Below, piece by piece: positions 36,080 to 44,517 of a stretch of 52,250 bases of DNA. The position numbers were made by a program, and so were the translations under genes. Source of the stretch: Clostridiales bacterium UBA4039 (GTDB lineage Bacteria > Bacillota > Clostridia > Lachnospirales > Vallitaleaceae); NCBI GenBank assembly GCA_002382805.1, contig DGAD01000052.1:1-52250 (forward strand), in the 5' to 3' direction. The notes under the pieces were generated by a model. The model searched no databases. It was not told where the DNA came from and saw only the letters and a list, made by a program, of their open reading frames with translations. Every line of letters begins with the position of its first letter. The first letter of the stretch is position 1.

Positions 36080-37484
36080 AGCCTACCTCCGTTCCTCCAA
36101 TAGCCGCCACCAAAGCTTTAGCCTTATTTAGGGTTTCTTCATATTCTTTTTTCGGATCCGAATCAGCAACGATTCCTGCACCCGCTTGAATATGAATGAT
36201 GTCATCTTTGATAACCATCGTGCGTATAGCAATGCACATGTCCATATTCCCGTTAAACCCAAAGTACCCAATGGCACCACCATAGATTCCCCGCCGTTTA
36301 TTTTCCAGTTCATCAATAATTTCCATTGCCCTGATTTTAGGAGCTCCAGACAAGGTTCCTGCTGGTAAAAAACTCATCAATACTTCAAACATACTCATAC
36401 CCTCTCGCCGTTTCCCAGAGACTAGGGAAACCAAATGCATCACATGCGAATAATGATGTACTTCCATCAATGCCTCAATCTTTACGGAATCAATTTCAGC
36501 AATTCTTCCCATGTCATTGCGTCCAAGATCGACTAACATCATATGTTCTGCCCGCTCTTTTTCATCCTCAAGTAACGCCTTAGCCAACGCAGTATTTTCC
36601 TCATCGGTTGCACCTAATTTTCTCGTCCCGGCTATCGGACACGTGCGAATGCAGTCTTTTTTGATGGAGACTAACATTTCTGGCGAGCTCCCCACAATCG
36701 CATAGTCACCCATATTAAAGTAATATAAATATGGAGAAGGATTAACCTGTCTCAGCTTGCGATAGAGGTTAAATGTATTCACATGTTGACTTTTCCCGCT
36801 TAACCGCTGGGATAAGACGACTTGAAAAATATCCCCTTCATAAATATAGCGCTTTGCTTGATGTACCGCCTTGATATAGGCTTGTTCACTCATATTCGTT
36901 GTAAATTCTACCTCTATAGGTGCACATGTCTTACTTAAATTAAGAGGTTCATGCAACTGTGCCTGCATACGATTAAAGCGCTTTTCACTGCGTTTTTGTC
37001 CTTCCTCATCATCACTATCGAGACAAATCAGATGTATCTGATGGCGGTAATGGTCATAGGCAATAAGCTCTTTAACAAACAGTAGATGCGCATCGGGTGT
37101 ACCAATAGTATCTGGATTATTATCGGGAAGCACCTCATAATCACGAATCATATCATATCCTACTGTTCCGACGGCTCCCCCAATAAATGGCAACTGGGTC
37201 GTATTACATACTTTAATATCATCCATCATCGTTTTGATATGCTCTAATCCTCGTCCATAGGTGACTTGCGTTATATCCTCTGTTGTTGTTTCAATACGGT
37301 CCCGATAAATACGAATCTGCATATATGGATTAGCTGCCATAAATGAATAGCGTCCCTTAGGTTGCTCTTTGCTTTCAAGTAAAAAACCAACCTGTGTATG
37401 TACATATTTTGAGTAAATAGAAATCGGTGTCTCCGTGTCTCCTGAAAGTTTTCGTTCATACGTTCTTAACTTCATCTTCATCAT
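36060..37484 (-). CDS. trpE: Anthranilate synthase component I
   Basis: This 474-residue enzyme makes anthranilate from chorismate with ammonia from TrpG. The C-terminal chorismate-binding domain shows GDIFQVVLSQRL, CPIAGTRKLGATDEE, LVDLGRNDMGRIAE, HVMHLVSLVSG, PAGTLSGAPKIRAMEIIDEL and GIYGGAIGYFGFNG. The N-terminal half carries the usual feedback-inhibition region, with the PISIYSKY segment near the start. AGGAGG at 37491-37496 is correctly spaced for the ATG at 37484; upstream in-frame codons lie in the terminator arm. It is the first gene of the operon behind a T-box leader. Confidence 0.97.
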   Translation of the reverse strand: MMKMKLRTYERKLSGDTETPISIYSKYVHTQVGFLLESKEQPKGRYSFMAANPYMQIRIYRDRIETTTEDITQVTYGRGLEHIKTMMDDIKVCNTTQLPFIGGAVGTVGYDMIRDYEVLPDNNPDTIGTPDAHLLFVKELIAYDHYRHQIHLICLDSDDEEGQKRSEKRFNRMQAQLHEPLNLSKTCAPIEVEFTTNMSEQAYIKAVHQAKRYIYEGDIFQVVLSQRLSGKSQHVNTFNLYRKLRQVNPSPYLYYFNMGDYAIVGSSPEMLVSIKKDCIRTCPIAGTRKLGATDEENTALAKALLEDEKERAEHMMLVDLGRNDMGRIAEIDSVKIEALMEVHHYSHVMHLVSLVSGKRREGMSMFEVLMSFLPAGTLSGAPKIRAMEIIDELENKRRGIYGGAIGYFGFNGNMDMCIAIRTMVIKDDIIHIQAGAGIVADSDPKKEYEETLNKAKALVAAIGGTEVGYAIVNR

Positions 37485-37504
37485 CGTCATCCTCCTCTTT
37501 AACT

Positions 37505-37823
37505 TAAAAAAAGACATATTCACCCCTTCCTTGGGACGAATATGTCTTCGCTATGCCACCCAAAATGGTACAAAAAAAACACTTCGTTTGAGACGAAATG
37601 TTCATAAGCCACTCAAAGTCATTCTGTACGGATGAATCATCAATGCTTCATCGATACTATATCTCTGTAACGGGAGAACCCGGCATCGGATACTGAACTT
37701 CACCTAGCATCTCATGGAACCATTCACTAACACTGTATGTACCGTACCTCACACCACCGACGGCTCGCTGAACATCTTAATCTTAGCTACTTTTTCCACT
37801 CGTAGATATTGTCTACTATAATT
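37505..37823 (-). promoter_or_regulatory. T-box leader of the trp operon, probably tRNA-Trp responsive
   Basis: On the minus strand the leader has long pairing regions, then a T-box sequence GGGTGGCATAGCG (about 37549-37562). A terminator follows at 37512-37547 with arms AGACATATTC/GAATATGTCT and a run of seven T. The T-box core can pair with uncharged tRNA acceptor ends, and the competing antiterminator would open the trp genes. A TGG triplet at 37720-37722, in GAATGGTTCC, is a candidate specifier for tryptophan, but I could not fold Stem I to prove it. The leader fills the gap of about 450 bases before trpE. Confidence 0.85.
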
Positions 37824-37829
37824 AAAAAA

Positions 37830-37858
37830 AGTATAGCACAATTCTTTACCACTGTAAA
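37830..37858 (-). promoter_or_regulatory. Sigma-A promoter of the trp operon
   Basis: On the minus strand TTTACA (37853-37858), a 17-base spacer and TATACT (37830-37835) precede the T-box leader. Initiation would fall near 37823. Confidence 0.8.
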
Positions 37859-37888
37859 GCGATAATTCTTTTTTTTTTAAGAACAAAA

Positions 37889-37916
37889 GAAGCCAAGTCA
37901 ATAATGACAAGGCTTC
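37889..37916 (-). terminator. Terminator after the anti-sigma gene
   Basis: GAAGCC (37889-37894) pairs with GGCTTC (37911-37916), with an inner GTCA/TGAC stem across two AA mismatches. On the minus strand TTTTGTTCTT follows. It separates the sigma/anti-sigma operon from the trp promoter. Confidence 0.7.
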
Positions 37917-37937
37917 CCAGCTTTTATAACACTATTT

Positions 37938-38528
37938 TCATTCATTAAATGAAGATGGACTCAGATATTTTTTAGGGCTATACGCCATACCTTCTTGGTA
38001 TTTAATCGTAACATAAAGGACTTCTTGTCCATTGGAAAGCTTTGCATAACATATACCATCATCATCAAATTTTTGGGTAATATCAATTTTTTGATCAAAG
38101 TAATCAATCCAAACCGAACCGTCCTCTTCATATCGCACATCCGGATCATTGAGGTGATCTATAATCTCCTCTTGTGTCAATGGGCGTTCACTTCCATCCG
38201 CATTAATGGCCACGCCTCCGCCTCCCTGGTTAATCGTTTTGCCTTCACTGTCTACATATTCCATTGCATAGCTTCCGTCAGCTTCAAACTCAATACTGAC
38301 TTCTGTCTGATCCCCGTCTATCCATAGTTGAAGTGTGCGCTGGATTCCACCCAAATCAGTTGCATAAGCAACGGATGAGCCTCCGACTAAAAGTATACAG
38401 GCAACAATACCTGCAATCATTTGATTAAATCTTTGCTTTTTGTTTGTCATTGTTTTTACCTCCAAAGAAAAGTCATCCGAGATATGCACTCCTGAAAACG
38501 CCTGCTTATATTTTTCCTTATTCGTCAT
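37938..38528 (-). CDS. Putative membrane-anchored anti-sigma factor
   Basis: A 196-residue protein with one membrane segment at about residues 35-56 (MIAGIVACILLVGGSSVAYA), a short cytoplasmic N-terminus and a charged outer domain of beta type with several DGS turns. It starts inside the end of the ECF sigma gene (11-base overlap), the usual position of a cognate anti-sigma factor that holds sigma at the membrane. No zinc-binding HxxxCxxC is present, so it is not a ZAS-type protein. The outer part may sense an envelope signal. The role is inferred from neighbour and topology. Confidence 0.7.
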   Translation of the reverse strand: MTNKEKYKQAFSGVHISDDFSLEVKTMTNKKQRFNQMIAGIVACILLVGGSSVAYATDLGGIQRTLQLWIDGDQTEVSIEFEADGSYAMEYVDSEGKTINQGGGGVAINADGSERPLTQEEIIDHLNDPDVRYEEDGSVWIDYFDQKIDITQKFDDDGICYAKLSNGQEVLYVTIKYQEGMAYSPKKYLSPSSFNE

Positions 38529-39000
38529 CTTCCCATACCTCCTTTAATGTGTTTTTTAGCAACTTTCTTCCACGTGACAATCTGACCTTTACATTGCTCT
38601 CAGAAATTTTTAAAATACTGGCAATGTCTTTGACAGCGTAATCTTCGTAATAAAACAAATGAATAACAACTCGGTATTTTTCTGGCAGTTTAATGACCGT
38701 ATCAAACAGTTCAAAAGACTCTGATGATTCAAAAGTCAATGTTTCCATATAGTTTTCCAACGGCTCGATTTTACGTCTAAAAAAAGTTAGGTTCTTATTC
38801 TTTGCTTTGTTGATTGCTACCCTGATAAGCCATGCACGTATGTGTTGCTCTGTTTCAAATTCTTTTTTAAATGTTATATACTGAATGAAGGTATCTTGAA
38901 CAACATCTTCTGCATCCTGAATATTTTTGCAAATGTTAAATGCAATAACATACAAGTTATTCTTATACGTTTCAATCAGTATCTCTACTGGTTGTCTCAT
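38518..39000 (-). CDS. ECF-type RNA polymerase sigma factor
   Basis: A 160-residue group 4 sigma factor. Region 2 reads VIAFNICKNIQDAEDVVQDT (the DAEDVVQD core-binding helix), then IRAWLIRVAINKAKN. Region 4 carries LPEKYRVVIHLFYYEDYAVK, DIASILKISESNVKVRLSRG and RKLLK, which read the -35 element. AAGGAG precedes the ATG at 39000. Its 3' end overlaps the membrane-protein gene, its probable anti-sigma. The regulon is unknown, though autoregulation is usual for this class. Confidence 0.93.
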   Translation of the reverse strand: MRQPVEILIETYKNNLYVIAFNICKNIQDAEDVVQDTFIQYITFKKEFETEQHIRAWLIRVAINKAKNKNLTFFRRKIEPLENYMETLTFESSESFELFDTVIKLPEKYRVVIHLFYYEDYAVKDIASILKISESNVKVRLSRGRKLLKNTLKEVWEDDE

Positions 39001-39112
39001 GAGCTTACTCCTTTGTTGTTAAAAAGCTTTTCACTAATAATACAAACGAACCCTTTAAAAGGTTACACTTTTTATAAAATAAACATGTTTATTTTTTCCC
39101 CAGTCTAAATAA

Positions 39113-39149
39113 TCCAGTGTTATGGCAAGAACTCTCCACTAACACTGGA
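39113..39149 (-). terminator. Possible terminator after the EAL-HDOD gene
   Basis: TCCAGTGTTA/TAACACTGGA is a perfect 10-base stem with a 17-base loop. On the minus strand it is followed by TTATTT only, so the T-run is weak. Confidence 0.45.
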
Positions 39150-39182
39150 CTTACATTTCAGCTTATACAATATTTCCTTGAA

Positions 39183-40391
39183 CTAACTAAATAGATTCAT
39201 GACCTTATTTGTCCATCTTAGGGCTTTAAGATATCCATCGGATAGCAACTCACAATCCATGTTGATCTTCGCTGCCAAGTCCGCCACTTCAACCCATTTT
39301 CCTTTTTCATAGGCCATGATTAGTTGACACATTATGGCAAACTTTCCCTCTTTATATACCAATGCATCATAAATATTTTCCGGCAATAACATACCTTCAA
39401 GTGCTGATGCCATAGACTGCTCTAAAAGGACATCCAGCATACTAAACAGACACATCATGGCTATTTGATCACTGTATGCATTAAGGCTACTGTGTTGCGC
39501 AATATACTCACTAAACTTAGCTCTGATTAATGACAGACGCGTAAGCTCTGCCGGCTTTTCTTGGGAAAACTCTTGTAGCATTAAGACATTGATCCATCGT
39601 TCTAATTCCTTAAATCCCATGACCAGCAAAATTTTCTTGATGGAATTATACATGTCATTTTCTTTTTTATGACTCATCACTTTTAGCAAACGATACGCTA
39701 AATTTAAGTCGGATACAATAATCGCTGTTATTCTGTCAAACGATGGCTCTTCTTGTTGAAGCTCATGAATAATTTGAGAATACTGAACTTTAGACGATTG
39801 CTTGATATTAGAATTTCCTATGATTTTTGGCTTACTAAAAAAAAAGCCTTGGAATAGGTGAAATCCCATTTCTTTAGCCTTTTGAAATTCTTCATTTGTT
39901 TCGATTTTCTCTGCTAAGATGATTTTGTGTTGGGATAACGCTTCCTTTACATCGTGTTGAATGGTTTCTAGAGGGGTAACCATAATATCATATTTGATGA
40001 TATCAGCAATGGGAACAATCGGATAATCAAGATAACTTTTATCAAAATCATCTAATGCGATTTTATAACCTAATTTTTTAAGATCGTGAAGGCGCCTGAT
40101 AAACGCCTCATCAACCTCTACGGTCTCAAGAACCTCTATAACAAGTGTCTCCGGGTCAATTAATTCCATACCCTCTGACATGATAAAATCATAATCGAAA
40201 TTGACAAAGGCTTTGGAGGTTCCGACAATTTGTTCTATTCCATTTTCAAACAAACCTCCCACAACAGATGCTGTCGCCGAAATCGATGAAGACTGGCTAA
40301 AATGTTGACTATTCACATCTGCCCTAAACAAGAGCTCATAACCATATATCTTCAAGTCTTTATTAAAAATTGGTTGCCTAGCTATAAACAT
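39183..40391 (-). CDS. EAL and HDOD domain protein (YuxH-like)
   Basis: This is a 402-residue cytoplasmic protein. The N-terminal EAL-like domain starts FIARQPIFNKDLKIYGYELL, so the EAL tripeptide is replaced by ELL. It also has the ALDDFDKSYLDYPIVPIADI stretch and EKIETNEEFQKAKEMGF. The later FQGFFFSKP matches the EAL C-terminus. The HDOD domain (about residues 190-400) lacks HD phosphohydrolase residues. Loss of the EAL glutamate makes c-di-GMP hydrolysis unlikely; such proteins are thought to bind partners or act as scaffolds. Two ATGs are possible; AAGGAG fits 40391 better than 40397. Confidence 0.88.
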   Translation of the reverse strand: MFIARQPIFNKDLKIYGYELLFRADVNSQHFSQSSSISATASVVGGLFENGIEQIVGTSKAFVNFDYDFIMSEGMELIDPETLVIEVLETVEVDEAFIRRLHDLKKLGYKIALDDFDKSYLDYPIVPIADIIKYDIMVTPLETIQHDVKEALSQHKIILAEKIETNEEFQKAKEMGFHLFQGFFFSKPKIIGNSNIKQSSKVQYSQIIHELQQEEPSFDRITAIIVSDLNLAYRLLKVMSHKKENDMYNSIKKILLVMGFKELERWINVLMLQEFSQEKPAELTRLSLIRAKFSEYIAQHSSLNAYSDQIAMMCLFSMLDVLLEQSMASALEGMLLPENIYDALVYKEGKFAIMCQLIMAYEKGKWVEVADLAAKINMDCELLSDGYLKALRWTNKVMNLFS

Positions 40392-40514
40392 AAACATACT
40401 CCTTGCAATAATAACATATCTATATTGAGAGAAGTATACCACTTATATCAATTGATTGCTAGGGAACAATTGTTGCTTAGCATCGCTTAATATACAAACA
40501 CACTATCGCGTGAA

Positions 40515-40543
40515 TTGAAAAATCGATGAAATCCAAGTATAAT
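40515..40543 (+). promoter_or_regulatory. Sigma-A promoter of the asparaginase gene
   Basis: TTGAAA (40515-40520), a 17-base spacer and TATAAT (40538-40543), 37 bases before the ATG at 40581. AGGTAGG follows as a ribosome site. Confidence 0.75.
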
Positions 40544-40580
40544 ATATCATAGAATAAACATAAAGGTAGGTATCGTATCG

Positions 40581-41567
40581 ATGAAAAAAGTCGGAGTCAT
40601 TTTTACAGGCGGAACTATATCCATGAAAGTTGATGAACGCCTCTCTGCAGCTATTCCAGCTATGAGTAGCGAAGAAATCATGTCCATGGTTACGAACATT
40701 GATCAAATCGCTGAAATTGAAGTTATCCAGTTTGCCCGTATTCCCGGTCCACATATGACGCCGGATTTGATGTTAGCGCTTTCACAGTGTATTCAAACAG
40801 CATTATTAAGGGATGATATCTGCGGCATAATCGTCACCCACGGAACAGATACACTCGAAGAAACTGCATATTTTTTGGACCTAAACATTCAAAGTCACAA
40901 ACCGATTGTCGTCGTTGGTTCTATGCGCAATGCTTCTGAACTTGGTTATGACGGTCCAAGTAATCTATCGGCAGCCATCTGTACAGCTGTAGCGCCCGAT
41001 TCACAAAACAAAGGTGTCCTTGTTGTCCTTAATAATGAAGTCAATGCTGCTTCTGAAGTAACCAAAACCCATACTATGAGCCTTGACACTTTTAAGTCTC
41101 CAACCTTTGGTCCTTTGGGTATTGTTGATAATAATAAAGTTATCTATTATCGAAAAAAAACACCTACACAACATATTCTTAGCGATACCATCGTAAATGA
41201 TGTAGCGCTTATAAAAACGTGTGCAGGTATGGATGATGGTTATATTCATTACTGTCTCTCAAAAGGCGTGAAAGGGATTGTTCTTGAAGCCATGGGACGT
41301 GGTAATATTCCTCCGTCGATGCTTGGTGGTCTAACGTCTGCCTTACAGCAAAAAATTCCTGTGCTCATTGTTTCAAGATGTCCCATGGGACGTGTTCTAG
41401 ATTCCTATGGCTACGAAGGTGGCGGTAAAATGCTTCGCAATCTTGGTGCGATTTTTGCCGGAGACCTCAATGGACAAAAAGCCCGAATCAAACTGATGCT
41501 CATCCTTAGTCAAACCTCAGATTTAGAACATATTCGCAAACTCTTTGAAGATGAATTTTATGGTTAA
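40581..41567 (+). CDS. L-asparaginase, type I-like cytoplasmic form
   Basis: This 328-residue enzyme hydrolyses asparagine to aspartate and ammonia. The first active-site Thr is in GVIFTGGTISMKVD, the second in IIVTHGTDTLEETAYFL, with VVGSMRNASELGYDGPSNL and a later IVSRCPMGRVLDSYGYEGGG. No signal peptide is present. It is the only plus-strand gene in this host stretch and overlaps the convergent yedF-like gene by 4 bases, with interlocked stop codons. Confidence 0.93.
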   Translation: MKKVGVIFTGGTISMKVDERLSAAIPAMSSEEIMSMVTNIDQIAEIEVIQFARIPGPHMTPDLMLALSQCIQTALLRDDICGIIVTHGTDTLEETAYFLDLNIQSHKPIVVVGSMRNASELGYDGPSNLSAAICTAVAPDSQNKGVLVVLNNEVNAASEVTKTHTMSLDTFKSPTFGPLGIVDNNKVIYYRKKTPTQHILSDTIVNDVALIKTCAGMDDGYIHYCLSKGVKGIVLEAMGRGNIPPSMLGGLTSALQQKIPVLIVSRCPMGRVLDSYGYEGGGKMLRNLGAIFAGDLNGQKARIKLMLILSQTSDLEHIRKLFEDEFYG

Positions 41568-41899
41568 ATTGTAACCACCGATTCAACCTGCTGAGTGATA
41601 TCGACAATCTCTTCCATCCCGCTAACTCTACCAACTTTTATAGTATCAGATAATCCATAAAAATCAATACAGGTACCACAGGCAACAAGATCAACACCTG
41701 CATCTTGTAGACCATTAAGCGCATCTAAATACATGGAGCCTTCTGCTAAAAGTTTGACTGCCGAATTATAAAAGATGATGGCATGAGGTTTTTCTTTTCG
41801 GATCCACACTTTTTTTAGAAAAGCGCCCATCAGCTTATGCCCTAATTCGTCATCTCCATGTCCCATAAATTCATTGTTCAAGATATACACTGTTTTCAT
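41564..41899 (-). CDS. DsrE-family protein, YedF type (selenium metabolism)
   Basis: A 111-residue protein with the DsrE fold: KTVYILNNEFMGHGDDELGH, FLKKVWIRKEKPHAIIFYNS and GVDLVACGTCIDFYGLSD, where the Cys pair CGTC is conserved. These match the C-terminal domain of YedF, a sulfurtransferase-like protein linked to selenium or sulfur handling. Full YedF also has an N-terminal TusA-like domain of about 80 residues with a CPxP motif, which is missing here. AAAGGATG supports this start, so the short form is real. No selD, selA or selB lies in the window. It is convergent with asparaginase. Confidence 0.75.
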   Translation of the reverse strand: MKTVYILNNEFMGHGDDELGHKLMGAFLKKVWIRKEKPHAIIFYNSAVKLLAEGSMYLDALNGLQDAGVDLVACGTCIDFYGLSDTIKVGRVSGMEEIVDITQQVESVVTI

Positions 41900-41962
41900 C
41901 TTTTTTCATCCTTTCGTATTGTTTTTCTATTTATTTTCTGTAGAATTTTATTATTTTTTGTA

Positions 41963-42820
41963 TTAGTCATTGGTAAAATGGGCATATACCTCTCTCTTAT
42001 TCATATGCCGTGAAGCTGCAATTTGCTTTATGGCCTCTTTTTTAGATAACCCTTGGTCTAATAATGCTTCCATCTGTTCTTCAAGAGAAATCGATGCATA
42101 TTCCTCTTGCTCTATGTGCTCACGCTCTTGTTCTGACATGCCTGCAACCACCAACACGTATTCGCCTTTTGGATCTGTCTGGGTATAGTAATCCATGGCT
42201 TCACCCAAGGTCATCTTTTTAACCTCTTCATACATTTTGGTCAATTCCCGAACAAGACTTATGGAACGCTTAGCTCCAAACGCATTCACAAAATCTTTTA
42301 ATGTTGCCTTCAAGCGATGGGGCGCCTCATAAAAAACCAGCGTTCGCGTATCTGTCGCTAGTAAGTCCAATCGGATTTTTCGCTCCTTTTTTTTTGTCGG
42401 TAAAAACCCTTCAAAAATCATCCGATTGGTATTTTGCCCAGATAGCACCACTGCATTTGCAAAAGCGACTGGTCCTGGAATAATGGTATAGGGAATCTGG
42501 TGTTCTTGACATAATGTAACCAAATAACTACCTGGGTCAGAGATTCCGGGAGTACCTGCATCTGTGACTAATCCTACCGCTTTACCTTCGTTTAAATCCT
42601 GAATTATAGATTCTGCTTTTGTATATTGATTATGTTCATGATAAGAAACCAACTTTTTAGAAATATTAAAGTGGTTTAATAATTTTATAGAATGGCGCGT
42701 ATCTTCCGCCAGAATATAATCAACCGCCTCTAATGTTTTTACTGCACGAAAACTCATATCATCTAAATTTCCAATAGGCGTTGCAATCAAATAAAGCTTT
42801 CCTTGAACTATTTCATTCAT
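41963..42820 (-). CDS. rsmI: 16S rRNA (cytidine-1402-2'-O)-methyltransferase
   Basis: A 285-residue SAM-dependent enzyme. Conserved stretches are LYLIATPIGNLDDMSFRAV, VDYILAEDTRHSIKLLNHF, LVTDAGTPGISDPGSYL, FEGFLPTKKKER and VFYEAPHRLKATL. It methylates the ribose of C1402 in the ribosomal P site. AAGGAG upstream fixes the ATG at 42820; the frame is open to 42841. It overlaps the end of the previous methyltransferase gene by 8 bases and ends the housekeeping operon. Confidence 0.96.
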   Translation of the reverse strand: MNEIVQGKLYLIATPIGNLDDMSFRAVKTLEAVDYILAEDTRHSIKLLNHFNISKKLVSYHEHNQYTKAESIIQDLNEGKAVGLVTDAGTPGISDPGSYLVTLCQEHQIPYTIIPGPVAFANAVVLSGQNTNRMIFEGFLPTKKKERKIRLDLLATDTRTLVFYEAPHRLKATLKDFVNAFGAKRSISLVRELTKMYEEVKKMTLGEAMDYYTQTDPKGEYVLVVAGMSEQEREHIEQEEYASISLEEQMEALLDQGLSKKEAIKQIAASRHMNKREVYAHFTND

Positions 42821-43562
42821 TGGTAGGCAACTCCTTTCCATAGATTTTATATATCTCCGAACTATATTGATTTTTATCTGAATAAATAATTAATGGTGAA
42901 TGAACTTTTAACAATGGATTGCCTCCACGTATGGCTTCAATTAAAACCATCGTTGCTTCTTTGTGTGCATAGGAATGCACCATGCGAATCTGTTTTGGCT
43001 CTAGCCGATGTTTTTTTAGTGTTGCAAAAATTTCCATTAACCGTTGAGGACGATGCACCATATAAAACCGTCCACCTACACGAAGCAGTTTTGATGCATT
43101 ATAGATCACATCTTCAAGAGAGCAAAGTACCTCATGACGTGCAATCGCTTTTGCCGAGGATGGATTCATCAACCCTTTACCGGAGTTCATATATGGTGGA
43201 TTTGATGTTATAACATCAAACGTAGATAAAGGAAACAGCTGGGCCGCTTCCTTTATATCACCATGTAGAATTGTTACTTTATCGGCTTGTCCGTTCATCT
43301 GAACACTTCGTCTTGCCATGTCGACAAATTCTTCTTGAATTTCTAATCCCATATACGCCTTTCCCTTGGTTTTAGCTTCAAGAAGAATCGGGATAATCCC
43401 AGTTCCTGTTCCCATATCAAGTACAGTTTCTGCTTCTTTTACTTTTGCAAAATCACTCAGCAAAACTGCATCCATTCCAAAACAAAAGCCTTCTTTATTT
43501 TGTATGATACGATAATTTTGAATATGTAAATCATCCACACGTTCCGTTTTATTTCGTTCCAT
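42813..43562 (-). CDS. tRNA1(Val) (adenine-37-N6)-methyltransferase family protein
   Basis: A 249-residue Rossmann-fold N6-adenine methyltransferase. It has SAM-binding VLDMGTGTGIIPILLEAKT, EIQEEFVDMARRSV and the catalytic NPPY motif in ITSNPPYMNSGKG. The start RVDDLHIQNYRIIQNKEGFC is shared with YfiC/TrmN6-like proteins. It sits between ricT and rsmI, a common Firmicutes order, and starts 15 bases after the ricT stop. The exact tRNA target is taken from the family. Confidence 0.9.
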   Translation of the reverse strand: MERNKTERVDDLHIQNYRIIQNKEGFCFGMDAVLLSDFAKVKEAETVLDMGTGTGIIPILLEAKTKGKAYMGLEIQEEFVDMARRSVQMNGQADKVTILHGDIKEAAQLFPLSTFDVITSNPPYMNSGKGLMNPSSAKAIARHEVLCSLEDVIYNASKLLRVGGRFYMVHRPQRLMEIFATLKKHRLEPKQIRMVHSYAHKEATMVLIEAIRGGNPLLKVHSPLIIYSDKNQYSSEIYKIYGKELPTNE

Positions 43563-43577
43563 AAACTTGCTCCAGCA

Positions 43578-44492
43578 TTAATCTTCTAATTTTTTATCAC
43601 TCTCATGTGCTTCAAGCTTTTCTAATTTTTTCAACTCTAGATACTCTTCTTTTGGTAAACGGGCATTTTTATTTCCACGCTTTTTCTTAATCTTGAGCTC
43701 ATCGAGTTTAAACTCAACAATATCGACATTATTATCTGTACGAATAACCGTTTTTACGAGTTGTCGAATAATGTTAACATGCTTTACTTCAGCTTCAACG
43801 CCACCTGGTGTAATAACGATATCACCAATGTTTGGCAGTTTTTTATTCAGTTCCACATACGTCTCTTCTTCATATTTGAGGCAACACATCAATCGTCCAC
43901 AGACTCCAGATATTTTTGTCGGATTAAGCGATAAATTTTGTTCTTTTGCCATTTTAATAGACACTGGATGAAAATCAGATAAGTGGCTAAAGCAACATAA
44001 CGGGCGTCCACAAATACCAATACTGCCCATCATTTTTGTCTCGTCACGCACACCAATTTGTCTTAATTCAATACGTGTCTTAAATACCGAAGCCAAATCT
44101 TTAACCAATTCTCTAAAATCCACACGCCCATCTGCTGTAAAATAGAAAAGTAGCTTATTCTTATCAAAGGTATACTCGCAATCAATAAGCTTCATCTCCA
44201 ACTTATGCTTTTTGATTTTTTCAAGGCATATCTTTGCTGCTTCTTTTTCTTCTTGTTTATTGATAGATTCTTGAGCATCATCTTCTTCTGTCGCTATTCG
44301 CATAACTTTTTTTAACGGATGTACCACTTCTTCATCAGGGACTTCCATAATTCCTTTAACCACTTTACCGTATTCAACCCCTCGGGCTGTCTCAACGATA
44401 ACGTGTTCATTTTCTTGTATGTTTAATTCATCAGGGTCAAAATAATATATCTTACCCGCTTTTCGAAAGCGAACACCTATGACTTTTATCAT
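43578..44492 (-). CDS. ricT: PSP1 / YaaT (RicT) family regulatory protein
   Basis: A 304-residue protein with the PSP1 domain: DELNIQENEHVIVETARGVE, then YEFTxD-like YTFDKNKLLFYFTADGRVDF and RIELRQIGVRDETKMMGSIG. The Cys-rich segment ICGRPLCCFSHLSDF with ISGVCGRLMCCLKYEEETY binds iron-sulfur clusters in the Bacillus complex. RicT works with RicA and RicF in RNA processing and sporulation control. The Lys-rich tail is ordinary. GGAGG precedes the start. It sits between holB and the methyltransferase gene as in Bacillus. Confidence 0.95.
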   Translation of the reverse strand: MIKVIGVRFRKAGKIYYFDPDELNIQENEHVIVETARGVEYGKVVKGIMEVPDEEVVHPLKKVMRIATEEDDAQESINKQEEKEAAKICLEKIKKHKLEMKLIDCEYTFDKNKLLFYFTADGRVDFRELVKDLASVFKTRIELRQIGVRDETKMMGSIGICGRPLCCFSHLSDFHPVSIKMAKEQNLSLNPTKISGVCGRLMCCLKYEEETYVELNKKLPNIGDIVITPGGVEAEVKHVNIIRQLVKTVIRTDNNVDIVEFKLDELKIKKKRGNKNARLPKEEYLELKKLEKLEAHESDKKLED

Positions 44493-44517
44493 GTCATTTC
44501 CTCCAAAATCTATTGCA

